DNA of 64,000 nt from Meandrina meandrites. Lineage: Eukaryota > Cnidaria > Anthozoa > Scleractinia > Meandrinidae. Both the position numbers and the translations under genes were made by a program. The notes under the pieces are model-generated. The model searched no databases. It saw only the letters and a list, made by a program, of their open reading frames with translations, and was not told the DNA's origin. The DNA is taken from positions 3,044,495 through 3,108,494 of the forward strand of contig OY855915.1 of assembly GCA_963693305.1 (NCBI GenBank), in the 5' to 3' direction. Of this stretch, positions 22,676-33,009 are shown in pieces. Position 1 is the first letter of the stretch. The number at the start of each line of letters is the position of its first letter.

Positions 22676-24113
22676 ATTGAGAATAAAAAATCAATTGACG
22701 GTTTGCAGCCACGTAACAAGGTGGCCACGTTGGTTTATGAACCAATAAAAAACGTTTAAGCAGAATATGCATAATCTGTCGCCGTTCCGCTCCCCCAGGC
22801 TAACTTTGCATGATAAAAGTTCCCAGCAAGGCTGCCCTGAAGCCAGCAATAAATCTGCAAATGCGTGGTGGGTGTCTAGAGAAAACGAAGACCTACGACC
22901 TAGAAAACTACGAACTAGAAAACGACGACCTAGAAAACGACATGATGATGATGATGATCCAGTGGGGAGTAGAAAAACTCCTAGTCGCTTCATACTACGG
23001 AAACCGGTATAAGCTCCGGTCTGATGAGCCACTAGGCTCGTATACAGACTTAACCTTTTCAAAAGGAAGACCAAAATAAACTGCCGCTTTTTACATCATC
23101 TAACAAAGATAGTACATGTACAAAAAAAAAATGCTGCACTGAAAAATATAATACACGAAACACGAAAACGCCGTTTTCAAAAATTTCCACTCTGGAGCTC
23201 TCTCTTCCCCAGAGGCTCCTGGGGGAAAGGCGAAAAACACGAAAAAATGAAAAATAGGGATTCCCTTCTCCCCAAGCTCCGCGCACTTAGGCTTTGCGCG
23301 CTTACCCGGCCGTACCAAAAATTAAAAGAGGCCTGAGCCATGGAGAAGAGAGACTCTGGAGAGAGACTCACCGTTTTCACCGGATACCACCGGATACCTG
23401 TGGACGAAAGGTCAATTCGCATAGAAAAAGTTTTAAAACGAAAACGGATACGTCTGGAAGGGGCCTAAAAAATGCTCAACTCCATCTCTGCTACAGAAAT
23501 AAAATTATACATACATATATATAAAATATATAAAAAATAATACACTATTATTAAAGATAGAGACCTTACGGGCAGTTACTCGAGTTTCACGCACGAAGCG
23601 ATCATCAGACTGTGCCGTTAGAGGTGGGTGGAATGCAATTTAAACTAAGCTCATGGAGGACGGTTGGAGCGAGATAATATATATACTTTCTTACTCTAGT
23701 TGTCATAAAGCAATAAGAAACGTTTAAGCAGAATATGCATAATCTGTCGTCGATCCGCTCCCCCAGGCTAGCTCCCCCCAGCTAGCTATATTTTTGCCGC
23801 TTTCCATTTCTCTTCTTTTACTTGTTTACTTTATATTTATGTTTGTAATTTTGAAATGAAATAAATAAATAAAATAAAATAAATGAAAAATAGAATTACT
23901 GACTAAGTTAATGGCAGCATTGTATTGATTTTAAATTTTAAGGAAGATTATGCAGCGGAAATTTGTTCAGTGGTTATTCACCTATTGTCCAATTTGATTA
24001 AAGTCCATTTTTTTTCGTGGGTAGACTGAAGCGCATGCTTCCTCTCTACCAAAAGATTCATCAGAGACCTTTCGGTGAAAACCCATCTTTATTTAAACCG
24101 AATGAAACATACA
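22676..24113. other. Spacer between the minus-strand transferase and the LINE
   Basis: Two direct copies of a roughly 50-base block (AACGTTTAAGCAGAATATGC, then CCGCTCCCCCAGGCTA) lie at about 22750-22805 and 23721-23775. A short tandem of CGACCTAGAAAA units lies at 22880-22940, followed by GATGATGATGATGATG. AT-rich AATAAA runs occur at 23855-23890. The transferase promoter should lie just right of 22675, but I see no clear TATA box. No gene was recognised. Confidence 0.45.
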
Positions 24114-27100
24114 TCAGTCCTTTAAACGCCTAGTGGCGCATAGGGCATCAACAATTTGCCTCCATTCCTGTCGGTCCTTTGCAAGCCGTGAAGCTTGCCC
24201 CCAGGTAAGGTTTAGAGCCTGAAGTTCTGCTTCTGCAGTTCTTCTCCAGCTGGATTTTGGACGGCCTCTTTTTCTTTTACCCTCTGGTGTCCATCTGAGA
24301 GCAACTTTAGAAATGCTGGTAGTTTCTCTGCGGAGCACATGGCCAACCCAACTCCATCGTTTCCGTGTAAGAACAATACTCATGTCCTCCTGTTCTGTCA
24401 ATTTAAAGAGTTCATTGTTGGAGATCTTTTTTGGCCAAAAGATGTGCAAGATTTTTCGGAGACAAGATGTGTGAAAGCTTTGCAGCTTTCTCAAGTCATG
24501 CACAGTCATTCTCCAGCATTCAGATCCGTAGAGTAGTACAGAGAGTACACAAGCTTGGTAGATCTTAATCTTCGTTCTTCTGCTGTGGTTTCTGCTTCTC
24601 CACACGGGTCGCAATTTTGCAAAGGCCCCTCTAGCTTTACCAATCCTCTGTCGGATGTCGATGTCAGCCCCCCCATCACTGCAGACTGTACTACCCAAAT
24701 AGGTGAATTGTTGGGTCGTTTCAAGGTCTAGCTGTCCCACTTTGATGGGCAATGGTGCTGAGATGTTGACAGGCAATACTTTCGTCCTCTGAGGGCTGAT
24801 CTTAAGCCCTACCTGCCGAGAGAATCTGTCAAGCCGGTCAGTTTTCTCCTGCATGTCACTAAAAGAATGGGATAGCAAAGCAATATCATCGGCATAATCC
24901 AGATCCTCCAGAACAGTTGACAGCGTCCAGCGTATTCCTCTCCTTCTGTCTTCAGTAGCTCGAGATAGCACCCAATCGATGACAATGTTAAACAGTAGCG
25001 CTGACATAACGCATCCTTGTCGAACACCCGATTTGACATGGAAGCTCAGGTCAGAGCCTCCAACCGAGCAACAAAAGTCAGTGTAGAATTGCTTTATCAC
25101 TTGGACAATGTGTGCAGGTATGCCATACGCCCTGAGGATACTCCATAGACTCTCCCTGTGCACGCTATCAAAAGCCTTCTGGAAATCGATAAAATTGATG
25201 TACAATCCTCTCTGCCATTCATGACACTGTTCAATGATGTTTCTCAAGGAGAAAATGTGTTCTGTGCACCCTCGGCCTTTTCTAAAACCGGCTTGTTCCT
25301 GTCGCAGCACTTCATTGACCGCCAAAGAAAGACGTTTCACAATAACCTTACAGAAGATTTTACTAGGTAGGGATAAAAGAGTGATACCCCGCCAATTATT
25401 ACAGTCAGACAGTGTGCCTTTCTTAGGAATTGGTATGATGACCCCTTTGCTCCAGTCACTTGGTATCCCCTCACCATTCCACACCTTAGCAAAGAGTGCG
25501 AGTAATATCTCTGCTGCAAGCTCTGGATGACATTTAAAGAGCTCAGCATTAAGCTGGTCCTGCCCAGGTGCTTTACCATTCTTAAGATCTCTAATGGCTT
25601 CCACGATCTCTTCTTTAGTGGGTGGTTCAATGCTAATGTCAAGGTCTTCCTCGGCATCCTGAGCAGCAGCTGGCTCCTCCGGGACCTCCTTGTTAAGTAC
25701 TTCCTGAAAGTGTTCCGCCCATCGCTCTTCCTGTTCCTTCTCAGTTGTTAGCAATGCCCCTTGCTTGCTGCAGATAGGTGCCTTCCCTCTCCGCTGACCT
25801 CCACAGATTTGCTTGGTAATTCTGTAAACTGTGCCTTGCTCCTGTTTCTGCGCAGCAGCCTCTGCTTCTGTTGCGAGGTTCTCAACAAATCTTCTTTTGT
25901 CTGCTCTAGCTGACCGCTTAACTTTGGCATTGAGCTTGCTGTACTGAGCTTGTAATTTCTCTTTTAGGCGAGTAGACCTGGCCCCCATTATTTTGCCCTT
26001 TGCTCTTTTCCTCTCTGCAATAGCATCCCAGGTGTCCGCACTCAACCATTCTTTGTGGGATTTCTGCTTATAACCAAGGGTGGACGTGGCAGCAGTATGA
26101 TAGATCTTGACTATCTTGTCCCATTCGGACGTGATTGAGCCTTCATTAGCTGTACCGGTGTTTTCTTCTGCAAGAGTCTCAAACCTGTTACATAATTCTA
26201 TACAGAACTGGTTCCTTGTGTCATAATTCTTGAGCTTGGATACATCAAAGCGCCTCTGGTGACATGTGGTCTTTCTAGAGCGCAATAGCTTCAATTGAAC
26301 CATAGCAGTAACAAGGTGATGATCACTCCCAACATCAGCTCCCCTTCTCACACGCACATCTTGCAGGGACCGCCTCCATTTCCCATTAATGAGAAGATGG
26401 TCAATTTGGGACTGGTCGCGCCTGTTTGGAGAGTTCCAAGAGATCTTGTGTATGTCCTTGTGCGGAAATAAGGTGCCTCCAATTACAAGATTATTCATAC
26501 CGCACAGCTCCACCAACCTTTCACCACTTTCATTTAAGTTACCATAGCCATGTTTTCCCATGACCCTCTCACTGCCGGTGTTGACTGTTCCAACCATAGC
26601 ATTCAAATCACCCATAATAATCAGGAGGTCTTGTGATGGAGTATTTTCCACTTCAGCTTGAAGAGTTTCATAAAAGATGTCTTTCTGCTCAGGATCAGCA
26701 TCATTTGTTGGAGCGTAACACTGGATTATAGTCATCTTGACTTGCTTCCCGAAGAACCTCGCTCTAATTAGCCTCTCGTTGATAGGCTTCCACTCAAGAA
26801 GTGACTTCTCCACACCCCTCTTCAGGATGAGAGCTACTCCTTGCCGGTGCAGGTTGTCATTCCGGCCTGAAAACAAAATTGTTTCGCCGCCTTGCGTTCT
26901 CTGTGAACCAAATCCTGTCCATCTGCACTCACTAATACCAAGGATGTGAAGCTTATTTTCATTCATCTCTCTGGTGATCTGCGCGAGCCTTCCAGTACTA
27001 AACATTGTTCTTACATTCCAGAATCCTAATCGTGTCTTTGTCTTGGTGCTCAAGGCTCCCAGTCTCGCAGCGACAGCTTCCTGTTGGCTTTCACTGCCGC

Positions 27101-27480
27101 TGGTCATTCTAACCCGTAAAGGCTCTGAGTTCCCTTGGTGACCAAAAGGTTGAAGATTTCTTGTTGGTGTTTCCGTGACAAAATCTTTTTTACAGGATGA
27201 GGTTGTCAACCTCACGCCTAACCCCCAACCTGGAGGACCAGGAGGCTGGTTTTAGTCAGGACCCTCCCCTAATGGCCTGTCCGGCAAGGTTGAACCTACC
27301 AGGAGTATAACTCCCACCGGTATAGCCCAAAAGGATCATTAAGCCTCGCAAGCCATCCCACCACGTCAAGGTAGCAGCCTCAATGAAAGCTCGCAAATAA
27401 ACATTTTCATTGTCTGTTTCTACGAAGGGTCGAACAGGGAAGGCGTAAACGTTTCTTAGAAACCATTCCACTCTTTAAAA
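24080..27480 (-). mobile_element. Non-LTR retrotransposon (LINE), APE endonuclease type
   Basis: The element spans the ORF at 24114-27215, about 260 bases of presumed 5' leader (27216-27480) and a short 3' tail. Protein features (APE endonuclease then reverse transcriptase in one frame, KRGRP near the C-terminus) fit the group often annotated in animals as craniofacial development protein 2-like, related to RTE/BovB. Exact ends and target duplication were not resolved. It sits between the two divergently oriented transferase loci. Confidence 0.88.
24114..27215 (-). CDS. LINE ORF: endonuclease-reverse transcriptase, 1,033 aa, uninterrupted
   Basis: The N-terminal third is an apurinic-type endonuclease: LGFWNVRTMFSTGRLAQ, ISECRWTG, IIQCYAPTND, MGDLNAMVG and SDHHLVTAM carry the catalytic Asn, Glu, Asp and His residues of the exonuclease/endonuclease/phosphatase fold. 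The middle is a reverse transcriptase: GKAPGQDQLNAELFK, FRKGRGCTEHIFSLRNII, FIDFQKAFDSV, SGVRQGCVMSALLFNIVID and the metal-binding box LDYADDIALLSH. The C-terminus has WVGHVLRRE and KRKRGRPKSSWRR, typical of the group. There is no stop or frameshift over 1,033 codons, so the copy is young and could be active. In the cell it would nick target DNA and reverse transcribe its own RNA. The first ATG is assumed; a later one near the endonuclease start is possible. Confidence 0.93.
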   Translation of the reverse strand: MRLTTSSCKKDFVTETPTRNLQPFGHQGNSEPLRVRMTSGSESQQEAVAARLGALSTKTKTRLGFWNVRTMFSTGRLAQITREMNENKLHILGISECRWTGFGSQRTQGGETILFSGRNDNLHRQGVALILKRGVEKSLLEWKPINERLIRARFFGKQVKMTIIQCYAPTNDADPEQKDIFYETLQAEVENTPSQDLLIIMGDLNAMVGTVNTGSERVMGKHGYGNLNESGERLVELCGMNNLVIGGTLFPHKDIHKISWNSPNRRDQSQIDHLLINGKWRRSLQDVRVRRGADVGSDHHLVTAMVQLKLLRSRKTTCHQRRFDVSKLKNYDTRNQFCIELCNRFETLAEENTGTANEGSITSEWDKIVKIYHTAATSTLGYKQKSHKEWLSADTWDAIAERKRAKGKIMGARSTRLKEKLQAQYSKLNAKVKRSARADKRRFVENLATEAEAAAQKQEQGTVYRITKQICGGQRRGKAPICSKQGALLTTEKEQEERWAEHFQEVLNKEVPEEPAAAQDAEEDLDISIEPPTKEEIVEAIRDLKNGKAPGQDQLNAELFKCHPELAAEILLALFAKVWNGEGIPSDWSKGVIIPIPKKGTLSDCNNWRGITLLSLPSKIFCKVIVKRLSLAVNEVLRQEQAGFRKGRGCTEHIFSLRNIIEQCHEWQRGLYINFIDFQKAFDSVHRESLWSILRAYGIPAHIVQVIKQFYTDFCCSVGGSDLSFHVKSGVRQGCVMSALLFNIVIDWVLSRATEDRRRGIRWTLSTVLEDLDYADDIALLSHSFSDMQEKTDRLDRFSRQVGLKISPQRTKVLPVNISAPLPIKVGQLDLETTQQFTYLGSTVCSDGGADIDIRQRIGKARGAFAKLRPVWRSRNHSRRTKIKIYQACVLSVLLYGSECWRMTVHDLRKLQSFHTSCLRKILHIFWPKKISNNELFKLTEQEDMSIVLTRKRWSWVGHVLRRETTSISKVALRWTPEGKRKRGRPKSSWRRTAEAELQALNLTWGQASRLAKDRQEWRQIVDALCATRRLKD

Positions 27481-27643
27481 AATGTGGCAACTTAATCCAA
27501 CAGGCTTTGCAGTAAGTGACAGAAAACAAAAGGTTTTTTCGCCGTCAGTATACAGACTACAAGGCGTGGTAATTAAGCTGACTATAAGTTTTATAAAAAA
27601 AATATTCTGAAAAGTTTCTAAAATTTGGCTAAACTGACCGAAA

Positions 27644-28698
27644 ATGAGAGTAGCTCATCATGTTTTCTCTACACTGTTAGGCTTATGGAAGCGAAAACTG
27701 GTAAAAACTGGACTCCTATTTTTCCTGATTTTTGAAATTGTGGTAATATTCAAATTCGACCAATCGCCAAGTTTAGTATTCAAACGGAACGAAACTACTT
27801 ACACACGGCGAAATTCGACTGATTTTGACACCATGGCCCTAAACAAGGCAACTTCTATTGCGCTAAAAACTTCAGGAAAATTAAACTTGCATTTGTGGTC
27901 AGATACATGTGCAGCGGATATGAACATTTTGTGCAATTTTCCCATGTTTCCGAAAGCTCCGGACAAGAGGCTTTTACTAAACACGACAATAATTTCCGAT
28001 AACATCACGAATGCAGATGGATTAAGGTTATTTGGATTTGTTATCCCAAATCAATCTGGCTTGTATCTTTTCACGGTCAAATTTTGCCGCACTGGTGAAG
28101 TTTGGCTAAGTCACAACGACAACTGGAGAAACGCTAGGAAGATATGGGACGCCGGAAGAGAGAGGAAGGATTCACAAGCTTCTGGTGAGATTGACCTTGT
28201 AGCCGGACGGAAGTATTTCATCGAATTTGTAGCAACGAATTTTTTTAAAAGAAAAAAAATTCAACTTCTTTGGAAAACTCCAACTAGTTCTTCATTTGAA
28301 ATCATAAACGGTACGTTTCTGTCTTATTACATGGAAGATAGTGGTTTGACGAATTCTAATATTTATGATGAATTGTTGCCAGAGTCTCTCGTGTGTGCAT
28401 CAAGAATGAATAATATTAACAATACGTATTTCCAAGCTCAGCGGGAAATAAGCTATTTATCACACGACGAATTGAAAGATATATTACCATATTGTGAGTA
28501 TAACCCAAGCTATACGGTCAACCACAAAGTACAGAAGTATTATGCAGTGAACAAACTCGTTGTTCACTCATTTATTTACCCGTTTCCCGAACATATAAAT
28601 CTTCGGGACGTGAAACATTGGATTTATCCACTTGGAGAACGCGAAGCATTGCAAGTTGTTCATTTCTTTATGGAGTCGCTCGACAGGAAGATGCCAGG
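27644..28698 (+). CDS. Alternative first exon B of the PA14 GalNAc-transferase locus
   Basis: An open frame of 351 codons plus two bases. It starts MRVAHHVFSTLLGLWKRK, has one membrane anchor (about residues 24-40), the family block LNLHLWSDTCAADMNILCNF, and a PA14 domain (GLYLFTVKFC, GEVWLSHNDNW, IQLLWKTPTSSSFEI), and ends IYPFPEHINL then MESLDRKMPG. The donor CCAGG|GTAAGT has the same position and phase (2) as exons C and D and the minus-strand paralogue. No catalytic exons follow before the next first exon. If used, it must splice about 14.4 kb ahead to 43127 (622 aa product), skipping C and D. TATA-like TTTTATAAAA lies about 50 bases upstream. It is either an alternative first exon or an orphan duplicate; the intact frame and donor favour use. 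Confidence 0.8.
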
Positions 28699-28857
28699 GT
28701 AAGTGACCAGAGATGTACAATGTTTTAAGTTAGTTATTTTTGAGAATACGTAGACAGGGATAAATATTCAGGTATCATTTCTTCGAGGTGTTAATGATTG
28801 ATTTAATAGCAGCTGAGAGATCTTTGCAGTCTTGTGTCGACCAAATGATGTTAATCC

Positions 28858-29181
28858 ATTCTCGTCCCTAGAGGCCGCGATCCTTCCGGTCTGCGCCAGG
28901 GATTGAGACCTCTGGCCGCCTCCAACACCGGAAGTTTGCGATTCACGACTCGTTTTCAAATCTGAAAAATCTGATTTTTTTCTTGTAATTTGTTTACTGT
29001 TTTCGAAATAACACAATAATTAGAATGCTTGCTTACAATGAGTTATTTTACAACAGACCTCACAGTACTTACAATATTGGCTGAAAAATACAGACCTCGT
29101 ACGTACTTAACGCACGCTGAGAATTTTGAGGTCTCGATTCCTGGCGCAGACCAGAAGGATCGCGGCTCTGAGGACGAGAAT
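28858..29181. mobile_element. MITE with about 48-base terminal inverted repeats
   Basis: The left end ATTCTCGTCCCTAGAGGCCG and the right end CGGCTCTGAGGACGAGAAT, each with adjoining GATCCTTCCGGTCTGCGCCA or its inverse, form the TIRs. GATGTTAA occurs beside both ends, suggesting a target duplication. Related, shorter pieces lie near 14690-14900 and 44110-44190. Confidence 0.8.
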
Positions 29182-30502
29182 GATGTTAACCTATTACGCA
29201 GCGAATGCGCAGTGCAAAGAAAGTTTCAGGAGACGTTTATTTTTATTTTTTTATTTTTGTATTTTTGAAATGAATCCCAATCCCAAGCGAGTTGTGGAAT
29301 GTCAATTGGGATATTTGGGACGAAATTTCTCCTCATCTTTTGATACAAAAAGGTGATCTTACAAATTAATTTTCGTAATCGAAAACTGGGCAATAGTAAA
29401 TAGTAGTTTTACAAATAACTAGTTTTACCAATTGACAAATCGGCAACCATGCAGACAGCAGCAATTCAGTTATAAGGGTTTATAGCAACTTAATACCAAC
29501 ACGAAACATTGCTTGCAGTACCACACAAATCCCGAACGATTTGAAAACCACAGAACATTTAAACTTGCTTCTGTCGTCGCAAACACTCAGGGGCACCCAA
29601 CAGACCGTTTCGGTGAATATCTGTTCGGAAGACCTATAATCGCCTACGATTTTCGGATTAAAAAGTGATGAAAAACAGGAGATTTCTCTAGCTCAAACTT
29701 TTGTGACATGGGGAAAGCAATGCCTCTTGTTTTCGGAGAGAGAAAAATGTCATTTTGGGTACGAAAAAAGCCCAGCTACGATTTTCGAGAAGGCAACAGC
29801 GGCTCGTAAATTAGATTAAAATATTTCGTTCCCTAAAATTTTCTGAAGTTTGACTGTCCAGCTAGCATATCCGAAAAGCGTTTAAAAATAAGGCTTTTAA
29901 TCGCACAAAAAAAGACACTATTAACGTAAAAACGGTGTTCCGACACCTATAGTAAAATTTTCTCGTTGGGTGCCCCTGAACACTAGCCGGACAGAAAAGA
30001 CAAAAAGCGCTTCACAAGGGAAAGGACCAGATTAAGCCGGTGATATTCGGTTTATTATTCTAGACACATCTCGCTTGTTTGTCCAAACGGTCAAATTTTA
30101 GCCTAGTAAGAGTATGAGACGGAGGGAAGTTTGAAAATTATTACAAGAGAAGGAGGATTTCTAGTTTTCGTCGAGACTAGCCGACTGTAGCCAGAAAAAA
30201 ATGTCGTGACCACTTGCTTTTGTGAAAGAAAAGCATTCGATCTTTCTTTCTGATCGCTGACCTCTGATGTACCACGCGTGGACATTCTACATTTTCTGTT
30301 TTATCTATGCACATCCTTCCCAGAACATAGACCACTCTTAGATACTAAAATAATCTCTAACAAAAGCGTGTGTGCAATGTACCTGACGTTTGCTTTTTAA
30401 AAATATAAAACTTCAATAGCAACATAGCAAACAATCTGAGTTTTCGCGCTTACACACCTGTCAAATACAAATGAGAATCTTAACATACAACGTTAACAAA
30501 GG

Positions 30503-30643
30503 TACAAGTAATCCAGTGAACCAAACTCGAAGCAAATACATGTAGCTGGCGCGAAGCGCGGGAAAATGTGCGCGAGCGAGACTTGATTGCCTGTGGTTTT
30601 ACTTCTGATTGTTTGAAAAAAAGAAGCGTCAAGTGAAAATCAA
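30503..30643. mobile_element. Degraded MITE, same family as 13935-14221
   Basis: AATCCAGTGAACCAA, GTAGCTGGCGCGAAGCGCGG and GTGGTTTTACTTCTGATTG match the inside of the family, but both ends are eroded. Confidence 0.6.
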
Positions 30644-31098
30644 TGGCTACTGAAAGAATATTCTTAAATCAATACTGACCTGAAGTTTGTACCTGCCTCA
30701 AAAATATAATATTTATTTACTTCAACACGGTCACAATTAATCAGCTAAAGCTAAAAGATATTAATAATAATAATAATAATAATAAAGGTGTTGTTTATCG
30801 TTAAATGAAATGAAAATAATTTTTTACAGCAATTGAATAATGAAGATCCTGCACCTTTAATGTTGCCATCAGCTGGTAAATATTAGGCCATTCAATGTTC
30901 AAAGAAACGCGAGCTGCTTTTAGTATCTTGGAAACTGTTTTGCGCCCTGTAAAATGTGGCGTAATCAAATAAAAAGATACGACGTGTTAGCAAACAGAAA
31001 CATATATTTCCCAGCATGTATAACAAATTGTATATCTGAGTGCTACATGAGAACATAATCTGCGAGTCGTCGATCTACCTTGTAATAACAGACTAAGA

Positions 31099-32126
31099 AT
31101 GAAGGTTTTTCACCAGATATTTTTCATACTTTCATTTATATGGAAGCGGAAATGCACAGTTGGAATGTTTCTATTTCTGGTTTTTGAAATGTTAGTCTTT
31201 TTTAAATTTGACAAATTGCCAGCCTTAATACCCAAACAGCAATTCCTCACTCAAATTACAAGGCAAAAATCGACGGATTTGAATGCAACGACGTTGAAAA
31301 AGACAGGAAATTTAAATTTACATCTTTGGTCGGAAACATGTGCGACAGATTTGAACATTTTGTGTAATTTTCCCATGTTTCCAAAAGCTCCGGATGATAG
31401 GGTTTTACTAGAGAAGACAAAAGTGACTAAGGACCTGGCAAGGGCTGAGGCTGGAATGAGATTATTCGGATTTATTATCCCATACAAATCTGGAGTTTAT
31501 CGTTTTGCGGTTAGATTCTGCCCTGCTGAGGTTTGGCTAAGTCGCAACGAGAACTGGGGAAATGCAAAGAAGATATGTGATACTGGAAAGCTACCGCAAC
31601 AGAAGAAGAATTTTGCAGTTTCTGATGAGATCGAACTGACAGCTGGGAAAAAGCATTTTATCGAAGTTGTGGCCACTTGTTTTCATCAAGGAAACAAAGT
31701 GCAACTTTTGTGGACATCTCCAATGAGTTCTAGTTTTGAAGTCATAAACGGAACGTTTCTGTCTCACTACACGGAAGACAGCGCCTTCAATAACTCCAAG
31801 ATATACGACGACTTGCTGCCCGATTCTCCCGTTTGTGCCTCAAGGAGGAATAAAACTACGTATTTTGAAGTTCAGCGGGAAATAAGCTATTTATCACACG
31901 ACAAAGTCAAAGATGTTTTGCCGTATTGTGATTATAATGCAAGCTACACTGTCAACAAAAGATTAAAAAAGTATCATGCGATAGCATTTTACGCCATCCG
32001 CACGTTTACTTACCCATTTCCTGAACATTCTGACCTTCGAGCTGCGAATAAACATCCACTTGACAAAGACGAAGCGTTCGAGGCTGTTGGTATTTTTATG
32101 GAGTCGCTGGAGAGGCAAATGCCAGG
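31099..32126 (+). CDS. Alternative first exon C of the PA14 GalNAc-transferase locus
   Basis: An open frame of 342 codons plus two bases. It starts MKVFHQIFFILSFIWKRKC, with a signal anchor at about residues 20-36, then LNLHLWSETCATDLNILCNF and the PA14 domain (GVYRFAVRFC, AEVWLSRNENWGNA, VQLLWTSPMSSSFEV), and ends with TYPFPEHSDL and MESLERQMPG. The donor CCAGG|GTAGGT is in phase 2. No catalytic exons follow before exon D, so use requires splicing about 11 kb to 43127 (613 aa product). It differs from B and D mainly in the stem and within PA14, for example WLSRNENW for WLSHNENW, while family cysteines such as those in CATDLNILC are kept. Confidence 0.8.
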
Positions 32127-32720
32127 GTAGGTAAACATCAAGTGACTATATAGTTTTGATATCTCGTAAGTTATTCCCACACGCTGCGCTGTTTTTCAAC
32201 AAACTTATTCATATCCAAACATAAAATCTAGTATTAATAAAGTACATATTGTAATGTTCTCTAATCACTGTCGATTTATAGTTAGTTCTACACGTAGGAC
32301 CTGTTTTTTTTTTCCTGCTCATTTTTAATGAGTCATGATCAAGATTAAGGAAACACTATGTGATCGAATGTCGTATTGTGTAATGTTCAACAATTCTTAT
32401 ATGGGACAGTTCGATTTCTTCGATGTTACAAATACTTTTCGTTTTCATAAAAATCATCAGGAAACGTGCACATTGTCGAACAGACATACAAGAAACAGTA
32501 GTTTCATTTTAGCGTTTTTCAAACAAAGTTATAGTACTTAGAATGCAGCTGTCATGCTTGAGTCCCGCCATGAGGGTTGCGAAATACCACCGTGGCTGGA
32601 TATCACAAATTTCAAATACTTAATTTTCATGTTTGTTTTTTTTAAGTCTAGAAGTTTTGAAAATAATAACTTTGTACAGTAAACATGATTTAAGAATTTA
32701 AAGCGGGACTTAATTAATAA

Positions 32721-32912
32721 ATAGGCCATTTCCGAGTTACCCTTTGCCTCTGTTTCAAAACGAGTCTACGTACGAAACCATTCATATGAAAATGTGTTCC
32801 ACCTCAGTCACGTCCATTTTCATGCAAATCAAAGTCACTTTCATTTCAATGGTTTCGCACGTAGACTCGTTTTGAAACTGAGGCAAAGGGCAACTCGGAA
32901 AAAGCCTATTGC
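32721..32912. mobile_element. Palindromic MITE (AATAGGCCAT ends), copy 2
   Basis: ATAGGCCATTTCCGAGTTAC faces CAACTCGGAAAAAGCCTATT, and AAACGAGTCTACGTACGAAA faces its inverse TTTCGCACGTAGACTCGTTT. It shares termini and centre (CCATTCATATGAAAATG) with 12121-12299. Confidence 0.88.
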
Positions 32913-33009
32913 TATTTTATTTTATTTTATTTTACTTTTGGTACTCATAATTAGAAACAAAAAGAAAGAATGGCGTGTTAAAATGTAACCGATTTGTCGT
33001 ATACCGCAA

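Larger units (their letters stand above)
28699..31098. other. Spacer between first exons B and C
   Basis: Holds the MITE at 28858-29181, a degraded MITE at 30503-30643 and an AAT microsatellite at 30766-30785. I searched for relics of catalytic exons 2 and 3 by their motifs (WGGED, DLHLD) and saw none. Confidence 0.5.
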
